From NCBI GenBank assembly GCA_902546975.1, contig CACCLU010000001.1, forward strand, positions 124,001-188,000: a DNA stretch of 64,000 bases. The letters are read 5' to 3'. Made by a program: the position numbers and the translations under genes. Every line of letters starts with the position of its first letter. Within the stretch, counting starts at the first letter, position 1. Under the pieces are notes generated by a model, which was not told the DNA's origin, searched no databases, and saw nothing but the letters and a program-made list of their open reading frames with translations. Of this stretch, positions 9,128 to 18,081 are shown one piece after another. The stretch is from an uncultured Alphaproteobacteria bacterium. Lineage in GTDB: Bacteria > Pseudomonadota > Alphaproteobacteria > HIMB59.

Positions 9128-9729
9128 CTGAGAAAAATGTAAAATTCAAACATATGAAAGATGGAGATAAAGAAGATTATCTATTGCTCCAAAAATATGA
9201 GGAAAAGTATGTTTCTTTGACATATGAAAGAATAATCGAGGAACTTACAAGACAAGGAAAAAATACTATGGAGGGTTACAAGATAACAAGATTAGATCAT
9301 GGTCTACAATCAGCTACTAGAGCTTATAATGATGGAGCTGACATTGACTGGATTGTTGGTGCCTTACTTCATGATATTGGAGATGGGCTTGCCCCTCAAA
9401 ATCACGATAGGTTTTCTGCTGAAGTTATAAGACCTTATGTAAGAGATGAAATAACATGGGTGATTGAGCATCATGGAATTTTTCAAATGATCTACTATGC
9501 TCATCACTATGGATGGGATAAAAATGCTAGAGATAAATTTAAAGATAATATTTATTTCCAAACTTGTGCAGATTTTTGTGAAAGATGGGATCAAAAATCT
9601 TTTGATCCCGAATATGAAAATAAAGATCTAGATTTTTTTAAACCTATGATTAAAGAGGTATTTAGCAGACCTCCCTACAAAGATGAATATATCAAAAAAA
9701 ATGAAGTTTTAGGTTTACCAAAAGTTTAA
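9124..9729 (+). CDS. tmpB: HD-domain mixed-valent diiron oxygenase, TmpB/PhnZ-like
   Basis: TmpB and PhnZ cleave the C-P bond of 1-hydroxyalkylphosphonates oxidatively; TmpB yields glycine betaine and phosphate. The protein (201 residues) shows the expected metal ligands in order: H59 (RLDHGLQSA), H83-D84 (LLHDIGD), H94, H116/H117 (EHHG) and D150 (TCADFCERWD). The segment ahead of H59 has Tyr and Glu residues (EEKYVSLTYERI) where PhnZ has its iron-capping Tyr and Glu. It overlaps the oxygenase stop by ATGA, so translation is coupled. myo-Inositol oxygenase is a distant relative but is longer. The substrate is inferred from the pairing. Confidence 0.75.
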   Translation: MTEKNVKFKHMKDGDKEDYLLLQKYEEKYVSLTYERIIEELTRQGKNTMEGYKITRLDHGLQSATRAYNDGADIDWIVGALLHDIGDGLAPQNHDRFSAEVIRPYVRDEITWVIEHHGIFQMIYYAHHYGWDKNARDKFKDNIYFQTCADFCERWDQKSFDPEYENKDLDFFKPMIKEVFSRPPYKDEYIKKNEVLGLPKV

Positions 9730-9769
9730 ATCTATAAATCTAGATAATTTTAAGTAAGTATATATTGTC

Positions 9770-10294
9770 ATGAGAATTTTCTTGATAACTTTGAGTATTT
9801 TACTCACAAGCATAGGGAGCATTATGGCGAAAAACTTATATAACTTTAGTATTCAAGATATTGATGGAAATACAGTTAATCTTGATAAATTTAAAGGTAA
9901 ACCCATTCTTCTTGTTAATACGGCTAGTAGATGTGGTTTCACAAAACAATACGCTAATCTATCCAATCTTCATCGTGAGTATTTTAAAAAGAATTTAGTA
10001 ATTATTGGAACTCCTTCTAATAGTTTTCATCAAGAGCTGAGTAATAATGAGGAAGTTAAAGAATTTTGTTTAGTTAATTATGAAACCAAATTTATTATAT
10101 CAGAAATTATTAGTGTTGTTGGTGAAAATGCCCATCCGATATACAGTTGGATGACATCAGAGTATAACGAAACTCCAAAATGGAATTTTTATAAGTATCT
10201 CTTTGATGGAGAAGGTCAATTAGTTAAAAGTTGGTCCTCTATGACCAAACCTGACAGTTCGAAAATTACAAGCTTAATTGATGAGTTAATATAG
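9770..10294 (+). CDS. Glutathione peroxidase family thiol peroxidase, exported
   Basis: Reduces hydrogen peroxide or lipid hydroperoxides, in bacteria usually with thioredoxin. The 174-residue protein begins with a signal peptide (MRIFLITLSILLTSIGSIMA). The active-site Cys is C55 in NTASRCGFTKQY; the Gln follows in NSFHQELSNNEEV and the Trp in KWNFYKYLF, completing the GPx catalytic set. A Cys near residue 104 (EFCLVNYETKF) is at the usual place of the resolving Cys. A stretch GTPSNSF replaces the common GFPCNQF. It ends at a strong terminator shared with the convergent amtB gene. Confidence 0.88.
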   Translation: MRIFLITLSILLTSIGSIMAKNLYNFSIQDIDGNTVNLDKFKGKPILLVNTASRCGFTKQYANLSNLHREYFKKNLVIIGTPSNSFHQELSNNEEVKEFCLVNYETKFIISEIISVVGENAHPIYSWMTSEYNETPKWNFYKYLFDGEGQLVKSWSSMTKPDSSKITSLIDELI

Positions 10295-10323
10295 AAAAAG
10301 GGGCACATAATGTGCCCCTTTTT
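10295..10323. terminator. Bidirectional intrinsic terminator
   Basis: GGGGCACA and TGTGCCCC form an 8-bp stem with a 3-nt loop, flanked by AAAAA on the left and TTTTTT on the right, so it can terminate both the peroxidase (+) and amtB (-). It is one of the few clear terminators at a convergent junction in this window. Confidence 0.9.
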
Positions 10324-10343
10324 TAGGAGTACTATAAATAAGA

Positions 10344-11624
10344 TTATTTAAATTCTGGGTAAGCGACTGTTGTTAATTCAGCACTATCTAAACCAGATGC
10401 TTCGGTCTCTTCTGATACTCTTAAGCCTACAGTTCCTTTTAGAATATAAAAGAATACGCCACTTAAAGGTACAACTAAGACAGCTGCAGCAACAATTCCT
10501 ATTAATTGCACTAGGAAATCGCCGCTACCAAAAATACCTACGGCCAATGTTCCCCAAATACCTGCAACTAAGTGTGCTGATATTGCACCGACAACATCAT
10601 CGATTTTCATTTTGTCGAGCATTGGGATAGCGATAGTACAAAGAATACCACCTATTGCACCAACAATCATAGATAAGAAGTGGTTGCTTAAATCTGGACC
10701 TGCAGTAATAGCAACAAGACCTGCTATAGCACCATTCAATGCAATAGATAGATCAATTTTTTTATACAATAGCTGTGATAAAATAATTGCAGCAACAACA
10801 CCACCACATGCAGCAATATTTGTGTTTACAACAACAATTGACATTGCAGAAGCATCAGCGGCACTACCAAGTGCTAATTGAGATCCACCGTTAAATCCAA
10901 ACCATCCAAACCAAAGGATGAAGGTTCCTAGACATGCTAAAGGCATGTTTGCACCAGCGATTGGAGAGATCTTTCCATCTGCACCATATTTTCCAGCTCT
11001 AGGACCAAGAATTAAACAGCCAGTTAAAGCTGCCCATCCGCCGACTGAGTGAACAATAGTCGATCCAGCAAAATCAGAAAAGCCCATTTCTGTAAGCCAT
11101 CCACCGCCCCAGGTCCAAGAACCATAGATTGGGTAAATAATTCCTGTCATAAATGCTGCAAATATCATAAATGGCCATACTTTAATTCTTTCAGCACATG
11201 CTCCAGATACAATTGAAATTGCTGTAGCACAGAACACCATTTGGAAGAACCAATCTGATGCTAAAGAGTAACCACCCTCTTCAGTTGCAGCTGTTAAATC
11301 ATCAGCAGTATCGTAAAACATACCACCTAATGAACCTATCCAACCTGAAACATCTACATACATTAAACTGTAACCGATTAAATAAAACATTATTCCTGCA
11401 ATTGAGTATAAAGCTATATTTTTTAATAAAATTGCTGATGTGTTTTTTTTACGAACAAATCCAGCTTCTAACATGGCAAAACCTAATGCCATGAACATCA
11501 CTAAGACTCCACTAAAAACAAATAAAAATGTATTAAATACAAAGGCTGTTTCAGCAGATACTTCCGCACTTGCAACTCCAGAGAAAAGCAAAGTAGGGAT
11601 TAAGAAAGTTAATATTTTTTTCAT
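10344..11624 (-). CDS. amtB: Ammonium transporter
   Basis: Inner-membrane ammonia channel of 426 residues with a cleavable signal peptide (MKKILTFLIPTLLFSGVASA) and eleven hydrophobic segments. Family motifs include FAMLEAGFVRKKN near the N-terminus, STIVHSVGGWAAL with the first pore His, NMPLACLGTFILWFGWFGFN, and AHLVAGIWGTL with the second pore His. It lies 9 bp downstream of the PII gene on the same strand, the standard glnK-amtB pair in which PII blocks the channel when nitrogen is plentiful. Confidence 0.96.
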   Translation of the reverse strand: MKKILTFLIPTLLFSGVASAEVSAETAFVFNTFLFVFSGVLVMFMALGFAMLEAGFVRKKNTSAILLKNIALYSIAGIMFYLIGYSLMYVDVSGWIGSLGGMFYDTADDLTAATEEGGYSLASDWFFQMVFCATAISIVSGACAERIKVWPFMIFAAFMTGIIYPIYGSWTWGGGWLTEMGFSDFAGSTIVHSVGGWAALTGCLILGPRAGKYGADGKISPIAGANMPLACLGTFILWFGWFGFNGGSQLALGSAADASAMSIVVVNTNIAACGGVVAAIILSQLLYKKIDLSIALNGAIAGLVAITAGPDLSNHFLSMIVGAIGGILCTIAIPMLDKMKIDDVVGAISAHLVAGIWGTLAVGIFGSGDFLVQLIGIVAAAVLVVPLSGVFFYILKGTVGLRVSEETEASGLDSAELTTVAYPEFK

Positions 11625-11633
11625 TGGATCTCC

Positions 11634-11975
11634 TTATTTAATTGCCTCAGCGCCTCGTTCTCCTGTACGTATTCGGACAACTTCTTGCACTTCAGTTACA
11701 AAAATTTTTCCATCTCCAATTTTTCCTGATTTAACTGCTTCAGAAATTGTTGTGATGACTTTTTCGACGTCTGCAGAATCTACTAAAACCTCTGCTCGAG
11801 ATTTAGGAAGAAAATGTACCTCATATTCTGCGCCTCGGTACAGTTCGGTATGACCCTTCTGGCGCCCATATCCTTTAGCCTCAACAATAGTTAAACCTTG
11901 GATGTCCACACCTGTGAGTGCTTGTCTCAAAGCTTCAACTTTATCGGGCTTGATAATTGCTGTTATTAGTTTCAT
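11634..11975 (-). CDS. glnK: Nitrogen regulatory PII protein
   Basis: A 113-residue trimeric signal protein reading 2-oxoglutarate, ATP and ADP. The T-loop is complete, with the uridylylatable Y51 in GHTELYRGAEYEVHFLPK, and the C-terminal signature GKIGDGKIFV is present. K3/R101/R103-type nucleotide contacts (VRIRTGERG) are in place. Being directly upstream of amtB it most likely serves as GlnK, though GlnB cannot be excluded because the two are nearly identical. I saw no sigma-54 promoter with correct spacing upstream. Confidence 0.95.
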   Translation of the reverse strand: MKLITAIIKPDKVEALRQALTGVDIQGLTIVEAKGYGRQKGHTELYRGAEYEVHFLPKSRAEVLVDSADVEKVITTISEAVKSGKIGDGKIFVTEVQEVVRIRTGERGAEAIK

Positions 11976-12185
11976 AAATACCTCTCTTATTTTTGAGTTG
12001 AGAAACTTATAAATACTGAATCAAAAAAAAAATAATGCTAAGAAGTTAATGAAACTATGCAACTTGTGAATATCCCAGATTGTCCAATAAAATCAGTCAT
12101 ATTGGTAAAAAAACATCAATAAATACGATTAAAATAATTAAAGGAGCAAGACTAAATCTTAAATCAATAAGCAAGTGTTTGTGAC

Positions 12186-12740
12186 TTAAAGAGGATTCTT
12201 CCAATCAACTTTATAAATTGCTTCATTCCTTCTAAGATTAGGTAATGTAAACGGACCATCATAAGTAGCTTTAATAGCGGGTCCAATTACTTCAATTTTA
12301 TCAGTAATTAAATCACTTTTTAAAACATCTCGGTGTTTATAAAAATTTTTATCTGAAGCAAAACCAGAATATCTAATTACTGCAAAATAACCTGGCTTAA
12401 TTGAAGAAATTTTTACTGAATTATCTGATGGTAAAGGTATTTCATTTGGTTTGTATTTACTTGGTAAATAAAATTGCATAACGTACTCGTTTTCAATTTG
12501 AGTAACATTCACTGGTGTGGTCATTGAAATTTTTTCACCTTTTTTATTATTGCCAGAAATATAATTAAAAAGTTTTCGAAATCCATTATTTTGATTAGTG
12601 TATTGGGTTTGAACTACTAGACGCTCCTCATAAAATCTAATTTCATACTTATCAGTCTGATGAACTACTTTATAAGGCGATTCATTATAGGCCATCAAGT
12701 CTTGTACCACGAGTAATGTAAATAGTAAGTATTTAATCAT
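12186..12740 (-). CDS. SOUL-family heme-binding-like protein, exported
   Basis: A 184-residue protein with a short signal sequence (MIKYLLFTLLVVQDLMA) followed by a SOUL domain: SPYKVVHQTDKYEIRFYEER at its start, GFRKLFNYISGNNKKGEKIS, MTTPV, YVMQFYLPSKY and IRYSGFAS. SOUL proteins bind heme or related tetrapyrroles in some cases; bacterial members have no settled function. It overlaps the upstream SH3-like gene by 8 bp, so the two are translationally linked. Confidence 0.85.
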   Translation of the reverse strand: MIKYLLFTLLVVQDLMAYNESPYKVVHQTDKYEIRFYEERLVVQTQYTNQNNGFRKLFNYISGNNKKGEKISMTTPVNVTQIENEYVMQFYLPSKYKPNEIPLPSDNSVKISSIKPGYFAVIRYSGFASDKNFYKHRDVLKSDLITDKIEVIGPAIKATYDGPFTLPNLRRNEAIYKVDWKNPL

Positions 12741-13266
12741 TTAAAATTTGCATTTCTTTATCAGAGACTCCCCATAATCTGTCATCTATGGGTATCCATC
12801 CTTTAATAGAAGATTTATTGTCCTCAGGTATACTTACTTTCACCATTGTTTCTTTTACCTCTAACAAGTTTACAATTTTTGGTGCAAGTATTACTCCTTT
12901 TTGAATAGTCATCCAAGACTCAGGGTCATAAGATTTCAATGCATACAACTCAATATCCTTTAGTATTAGCAAGGTTCTTTTTTTAGATAACTGATTGTGA
13001 GCGATCCAACCTTGTATTCCATTAAATAATTCAATGCGGTACCAGTCTGTATAAGAACTCCAACTATTTCTAAACTCTTCAATAACCTTTACAGGCATAT
13101 TCTCCTCTGTAAGGAGAAACTTCTCAGTTTGTTTATTCAAATCTTGATTTTCTGGATAGTGACGTAGCCAAGACTCATCATGGGCAAGCGATTTATAATA
13201 TGGAATATGTTTATCAGAATATGCAGTTAATGGGAGTACCAGAAACAAAAGCACTAACCTGATCAT
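12733..13266 (-). CDS. Bacterial SH3-like domain protein, exported
   Basis: A 177-residue protein with a signal peptide (MIRLVLLFLVLPLTAYS). Two SH3b-like segments follow: PVKVIEEFRNSWSSY.DWYRIEL with GIQGWIAHNQLS, and a second ending KGWIPIDDRLWGV. Alphaproteobacterial SH3 proteins with this layout are found in the periplasm and have no known substrate; the domain often binds cell-wall peptides. It lies 4 bp after betA and overlaps the SOUL gene, so the three probably share a transcript. Confidence 0.75.
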   Translation of the reverse strand: MIRLVLLFLVLPLTAYSDKHIPYYKSLAHDESWLRHYPENQDLNKQTEKFLLTEENMPVKVIEEFRNSWSSYTDWYRIELFNGIQGWIAHNQLSKKRTLLILKDIELYALKSYDPESWMTIQKGVILAPKIVNLLEVKETMVKVSIPEDNKSSIKGWIPIDDRLWGVSDKEMQILND

Positions 13267-13270
13267 TAAT

Positions 13271-14935
13271 TTATCTTTGTGAATTTTGCCAATTTGGATG
13301 GGTATAAGGTTGTAGATTTGATGGAGCTAAAAGAGGTCTTCCCAAGATATGATCTGAGGCTTTCTCACCCGTCATTATAGATGGAGCATTAAGATTGCCA
13401 TTACATATCTGAGGAAAAATTGATGAGTCTGCAAGAAATAAATTTGAAAAACCCTTTACTTTGCAATCGTTTAGAACGACAGAAGAAGGGTCATCTTCTT
13501 TTCCAATCTTGCAGGTACCACATGGATGATAAGCACTTTCACAATTATTTTTTATAAATTCGTCGAGACCTTCATCCGAAACAACGTCATCACCAGGTTG
13601 AATTTCATCTCCTTTAAAAGGAACTAGGGCCTCTTGACTCAGTATCTCTCTACTAAGTCTAAGTGATTTTCTAAAGTTTGGAAAATCATCTTCATGAGAC
13701 ATGTAATTGAATTTTATAGTTGGTGAATCAAATGGGTCACTAGATTTTAATTTTACAAAACCTCTAGATTTTGAACGCATTGGCCCTACATGCAATTGAA
13801 AACCGTGGCCTTCGCTAGGCGCCTTTCCGTCATATCTAATTGCGACTGGAAGAAAATGAAATTGTATATCAGGATATTGTATGTTTTTATCAGAGCGAAT
13901 GAAACCAAGAGTTTCAAATTGGTTTGTTGCACCTGGCCCACTTTTAAGAAACATCCATTGCATGCCGATAAGTAATTTAGAAAAAGGATTTAAATATTTA
14001 TTTAGTGTTACTGGTTGTAAACATTTAACTTGAAAATAAACTTCTAAATGATCTTGTAAGTTTTTACCAACACCTGGTAAGTTTTTTATAACCTTGATCC
14101 CCAAATTATTTAAATCATTGCCCTCTCCAATACCCGATCTTTGAAGAATTGTTGGACTATTGATAGCGCCAGCTGATAAAACAACACCAATATTTGCACT
14201 AAAGGTTTTTTTTTGGCCCCGATGGAATACTTCAACTCCCTTAGCTTTGTCTTCTTGAAAAATTATTTTATCGACTAGAACCTTTGTTATGAGTTGTACA
14301 TTTTTTTTCGCTAATGCAGGCTTTAAATAAGCTTTTGCTGTTGAAAAACGAGAGCCTTTCCAAACGGTCATATCAGCTGGTCCAAAACCCTCCTGTCGAA
14401 AGCCATTGTAGTCATCAGTGTAGGTGTATCCCGCCTGCTCGGTAGCTTTTACAAAAGCATTGTGTAATGGGTTATCTCTTTTGCCATGAGTTATGTTTAG
14501 AGGACCTGATTTTCCTCTAAACTCTGAATTGCCTCCATGGCTTGCTTCCATTCTTTGAAAATATGGAAGGACATCGGGATAATCCCAACCTTTTGCTCCA
14601 CTTTCAGCCCACTCATTATAGTCACCAGCGTTTCCTCTGACATAAATCATTCCGTTAATTGATGAAGATCCTCCAATAACCTTTCCTCTGGGGCAAACGA
14701 GAGACCTACCATTTAAAGTAGGTTCAGGTTCTGCCTTGTAGCCCCAATCGAATTTTTTCATATTCATTGGGTATGAGAGAGCTGCAGGCATTTGTATAAA
14801 AGGACTGTTGTCATTTCCTCCAAATTCTAATACCAGAATTTTTAATTGAGGGTTTTCCCCAAGTCTATATGCTATTGTAGATCCCGCTGATCCTGAGCCA
14901 ATTACAATATAATCAGGGTTTTCAAAATTACTCAT
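13271..14935 (-). CDS. betA: Choline dehydrogenase / GMC oxidoreductase
   Basis: FAD enzyme oxidising choline to betaine aldehyde, the first step of glycine betaine synthesis or choline catabolism. Length 554 matches BetA. The ADP-binding GSGSAGS (13-19), the GMC signatures RGKVIGGSSSINGMIYVRG and SAGAINSPTILQRSGIG, the catalytic H470 in AYHPCGTCKIG and the paired Asn N514 in NGNLNAPSIM are all present. The NGNLNAP form is typical of choline dehydrogenases among GMC enzymes, though other alcohols are possible. No betB lies in the window. It links to the betaine transporter and TmpAB at the left end through the same product. Confidence 0.82.
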   Translation of the reverse strand: MSNFENPDYIVIGSGSAGSTIAYRLGENPQLKILVLEFGGNDNSPFIQMPAALSYPMNMKKFDWGYKAEPEPTLNGRSLVCPRGKVIGGSSSINGMIYVRGNAGDYNEWAESGAKGWDYPDVLPYFQRMEASHGGNSEFRGKSGPLNITHGKRDNPLHNAFVKATEQAGYTYTDDYNGFRQEGFGPADMTVWKGSRFSTAKAYLKPALAKKNVQLITKVLVDKIIFQEDKAKGVEVFHRGQKKTFSANIGVVLSAGAINSPTILQRSGIGEGNDLNNLGIKVIKNLPGVGKNLQDHLEVYFQVKCLQPVTLNKYLNPFSKLLIGMQWMFLKSGPGATNQFETLGFIRSDKNIQYPDIQFHFLPVAIRYDGKAPSEGHGFQLHVGPMRSKSRGFVKLKSSDPFDSPTIKFNYMSHEDDFPNFRKSLRLSREILSQEALVPFKGDEIQPGDDVVSDEGLDEFIKNNCESAYHPCGTCKIGKEDDPSSVVLNDCKVKGFSNLFLADSSIFPQICNGNLNAPSIMTGEKASDHILGRPLLAPSNLQPYTHPNWQNSQR

Positions 14936-15023
14936 CTAATCAAAATTAATTATTAATTTAATCTAAATATAAAGATTTAATTTTATGTTAATATGAAATT
15001 ATGAATAGTAAAGCCATCTAGAA

Positions 15024-15878
15024 ATGAATGATAATAATTTAAAAATTATTCAAGTCAGTGACCTACATTTTTTAAAAGACGGTGAGACTATGTATGGCGC
15101 TAATCCGGTCAATAGATTTAGGGCTTTTATAAATGATGTTAATAAAAACCAAAGAAATGCTGATTTAGTTGTAATAACAGGAGACATTGCCCATAACGGC
15201 ATTAAAGAAAGCTATCAACTGTTCAAAGAGGAATTGGAGAGACTTGACTTACCTTCAGTGATTATGATTGGAAATCACGATAATCGTGAAGTAGTTAAGG
15301 CAGAACTATCAAGTGTGACTAAAATTGATGATGATGGATTTATTCAATCCTCAATAGAAATCAAAAATCATAAATTAATATTTTGTGACACAGTGTGGGA
15401 CAATGAAAATATAAATAATATTCACGAAGGTTATTACTGTCTCAAAAGATTTAATTGGCTCGAAAAAGAGATTTTATCTTTTAAGTCTAATTCAAATATA
15501 ATTTTTATGCATCATAACCCAATGAATGTTTTCATGAAATCGATGGATAACTATTCTTTTAATGATAAAGACCAAGAAATTATTGCTAAATTCTTAGACA
15601 AATACTCATCTAAAATTAAATATTTATTTTTTGGTCACGGTCATAGACCATTAAGTGGAAAATGGAAAAACGTACCCTACGCCAGCTTGAGGGGATTGTT
15701 ACATGCAAGAGAGTTAGACTTTGATAGTGATGTTGAAAATTTTAAAATGGAAGAGCCTAGCTATGGTATAATCTTTGTTAATGAAAATAATTTGACTTTC
15801 CACATTCATGATTTCATGAATAAGGGAAAGATTTATGAAGGTGATGAAAATTATTTGGGTTTTCCAAACATAGATTAA
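15024..15878 (+). CDS. Calcineurin-like metallophosphoesterase (CpdA/GpdQ type)
   Basis: A 284-residue dinuclear-metal phosphoesterase. The ligand motifs appear in order: SDLHF (15-19 region), TGDIAHNG, MIGNHDNRE, FMHHNP and FFGHGHRP. This order is that of the class III phosphodiesterases, including 3',5'-cAMP phosphodiesterase CpdA and glycerophosphodiesterase GpdQ. No signal peptide, so cytoplasmic. The exact substrate cannot be fixed. It ends 1 bp from the convergent photolyase gene. Confidence 0.82.
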   Translation: MNDNNLKIIQVSDLHFLKDGETMYGANPVNRFRAFINDVNKNQRNADLVVITGDIAHNGIKESYQLFKEELERLDLPSVIMIGNHDNREVVKAELSSVTKIDDDGFIQSSIEIKNHKLIFCDTVWDNENINNIHEGYYCLKRFNWLEKEILSFKSNSNIIFMHHNPMNVFMKSMDNYSFNDKDQEIIAKFLDKYSSKIKYLFFGHGHRPLSGKWKNVPYASLRGLLHARELDFDSDVENFKMEEPSYGIIFVNENNLTFHIHDFMNKGKIYEGDENYLGFPNID

Positions 15879-15879
15879 G

Positions 15880-17313
15880 TTAGCTTCTTCCTCTACTCCC
15901 ATGTTTTAAATAAACATTTTTTGCAAGTATTTTATGCTCTTGTGATTTGCGAATATCAAAAATTTTTTTTCTAGCATACTGAGCAGTTTCTTTAACATTT
16001 ATAATTTCTTTTTGAAACTCATTATCGAACAAATTTACGTTCAAACTTTTTTTTGGGGGATTTTGAAAAAAAGCAGGTGGAAAATTTTTTACTTTAGGAA
16101 TTTGTGACTTAATAAATTTAGCGAGTGGATCTTGATCCATAGCTTGCTTATAAGGGTTATACATCCTAATAGTATTGATACCGGTTGTCCCAGACTGCAT
16201 TTGTATTTGACTGTAATGAATTCCAGATTCAAAGTCTGTAAACAATGCTGCTAAGCGTGGAGCAAAATATCTCCAATCAAGCCATAAATTATAAGAAGCA
16301 AATGAAGCTAACATTGCTCTCATTCTAAAATTAATCCATCCATAATTCCTTAGATAAATCATACACGCATCGATAAAATGAACTCCGGTCTTACCTTCAA
16401 TCCAAGCCTCTAATTTCTCTTCATCTTTTTCACGTATTTGATCATACACAGGAATAAAGCTCGTATGTTCAATTGATGGCTGATCCTCTAATTTTTGAAT
16501 AAAATGCGATCTCCAATGTAACCTGGATAAAAATGAATTTATAGATTTAGCAAAATTTTTATTGGTATGTTTTATTTGATCTCTTTTTTTTGTAGCCTCT
16601 TGAAAAACTGCGCGGTGTGAAATTGTACCGTAGGTTAAATGAGTTGATAATCTTGAGCAGCTTTTTTCAGCAGTTATTGGGCTAGACATCTCAAATTGAT
16701 AATTTTCACCTCTTTTATTCAAAAAAGACTGAAGTAATTTTTCTGCTTCAACAGATCCACCCTTTTGCCTATATGGACATGGTGTTGAATCATAAAAAAA
16801 TTTTGGTAATTCATGGTTTGTTAATTCTAAATTAACTGATTGTTTTATGATGGGAAAATTAGAATTTTTAATAATCTCGTTTCTAAAATTTTTAGCCCAT
16901 TGGTTTCTATCATGTTGTCCTCTTTTAACGCCTGGGTAAGAGCACTCAATCCAATCAATTTTATTTTGAAAAAAAAATTTTTTTAATTTTTTATCTCTTT
17001 GGTAAGTCCATTGAATACCTGTTTCTTGTTCGCTAATTACACTTGAAAAGCTATGTTTATCTTTTAAAAACTTGAATATTTCAATCGCGTCACCAAAAAA
17101 GATATTTAAATATAAATTATTTTTTAATAATTGTCGTTTAAGCTCATTTACACTCTCTAATGTAAATTGCCATTGCCTTAAAGACATATCTTTTTGCTTC
17201 CACAAATCGGGTTCTATAATGTAAATTAATATAGATCTTTTATTTTCATCAATAAGAATTTCATTGTCTTTAAATCTTAAATTCTTCTTAAACCAGACGA
17301 TCCTATTTGACAT
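15880..17313 (-). CDS. Cryptochrome/DNA photolyase family flavoprotein
   Basis: A 477-residue protein with an N-terminal photolyase alpha/beta domain (IVWFKKNLRFKDNE; residues 1-130) and a C-terminal FAD-binding domain (from about 200). FAD-binding features are SRLSTHLTYGTIS and the core around HWRSHFIQK, GWINFRMRAM and WRYFAPRLA. The stretch QMQSGTTGINTIRMYNP is characteristic of a bacterial subgroup related to class I CPD photolyases rather than E. coli PhrB itself. It may repair UV lesions or act as a light sensor; sequence alone does not decide. A light-exposed habitat is implied. Confidence 0.82.
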   Translation of the reverse strand: MSNRIVWFKKNLRFKDNEILIDENKRSILIYIIEPDLWKQKDMSLRQWQFTLESVNELKRQLLKNNLYLNIFFGDAIEIFKFLKDKHSFSSVISEQETGIQWTYQRDKKLKKFFFQNKIDWIECSYPGVKRGQHDRNQWAKNFRNEIIKNSNFPIIKQSVNLELTNHELPKFFYDSTPCPYRQKGGSVEAEKLLQSFLNKRGENYQFEMSSPITAEKSCSRLSTHLTYGTISHRAVFQEATKKRDQIKHTNKNFAKSINSFLSRLHWRSHFIQKLEDQPSIEHTSFIPVYDQIREKDEEKLEAWIEGKTGVHFIDACMIYLRNYGWINFRMRAMLASFASYNLWLDWRYFAPRLAALFTDFESGIHYSQIQMQSGTTGINTIRMYNPYKQAMDQDPLAKFIKSQIPKVKNFPPAFFQNPPKKSLNVNLFDNEFQKEIINVKETAQYARKKIFDIRKSQEHKILAKNVYLKHGSRGRS

Positions 17314-17319
17314 CTGTTA

Positions 17320-18081
17320 CTAGTCTTTAATTTTGAAGCCTTTTGAAAAAATATAAATAATTGCAGAAATATTTAGAATTAAAAAAGTAAATATCATAAT
17401 CAAACTTGTTGTAATACTTACATCAGCCATTTCATAAAAACTCCATCGAAAACCACTTACTAAGTAAAGAACTGGATTTACCAAAGAAACGTTCTGCCAA
17501 AACTCTGGTAACCAGTTGATTGAATATAGCGAGCCGCCAAGAAATACAAGTGGAGATAAAATTAGTGTAGGAAATATTGATAGCTCCTCCCAATTTGATG
17601 ACAACATCCCTATGAGAAAACCAAGTAAGCTAAAAGTTAAAGATGTTAAGACGAGCATTAAAATCATTGTAAAAGGATGCATAATATATATTTCCACAAA
17701 AAATAACCCTGTTGCTAATATTAAGCTTCCTAAAATTATTGATTTTGTAGTGGCCGCACCAACAAAACCAATAACAATCTCTGTTGTTGATAGTGGGGCA
17801 GCATAAATTTCATTTATAGTTCCAAGAAATTTTGGAAAAAAGATACCTGAGGAAGCGTTTGAAACACTTTGTGTAAGTAAAGCTAACATTATCATACCAG
17901 GCACTATGAAAGAACCATATGAGATATCTTCAATCACAGGGATGCGACTGCCGATTGCAGCACCGAAGACTACAAAATAAAGAGAGGATGATATCACAGG
18001 AGAAAATATACTTTGAACAGTTGTTCTTCTCATTCGATCCATTTCATGTAAGTAAATCGCCATTATGCCTGTCCAGTTCAT
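17320..18081 (-). CDS. ABC-2 type exporter permease
   Basis: A 253-residue membrane protein with six hydrophobic segments and the ABC-2 signatures SFIVPGMIMLALLTQSVSNA and the LSPLVFLGGSLYSINWLP region near the C-terminus. It resembles YadH-type permeases. The ATPase gene immediately upstream overlaps it by 4 bp, so they form one exporter. Substrate unknown. Confidence 0.88.
   Translation of the reverse strand: MNWTGIMAIYLHEMDRMRRTTVQSIFSPVISSSLYFVVFGAAIGSRIPVIEDISYGSFIVPGMIMLALLTQSVSNASSGIFFPKFLGTINEIYAAPLSTTEIVIGFVGAATTKSIILGSLILATGLFFVEIYIMHPFTMILMLVLTSLTFSLLGFLIGMLSSNWEELSIFPTLILSPLVFLGGSLYSINWLPEFWQNVSLVNPVLYLVSGFRWSFYEMADVSITTSLIMIFTFLILNISAIIYIFSKGFKIKD

Noticed and set aside
11976-12185. 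Possible sigma-54 promoter upstream of glnK
   Set aside because: A TGG...TTGC pair exists on the minus strand but with 12 bases between, where 8 are needed, and the GC element is poor.
14943-14959. Perfect 17-bp palindrome AAATTAAT-T-ATTAATTT between betA and the phosphoesterase
   Set aside because: Made only of A and T in an AT-rich gap, so expected by chance and not specific enough to call an operator.
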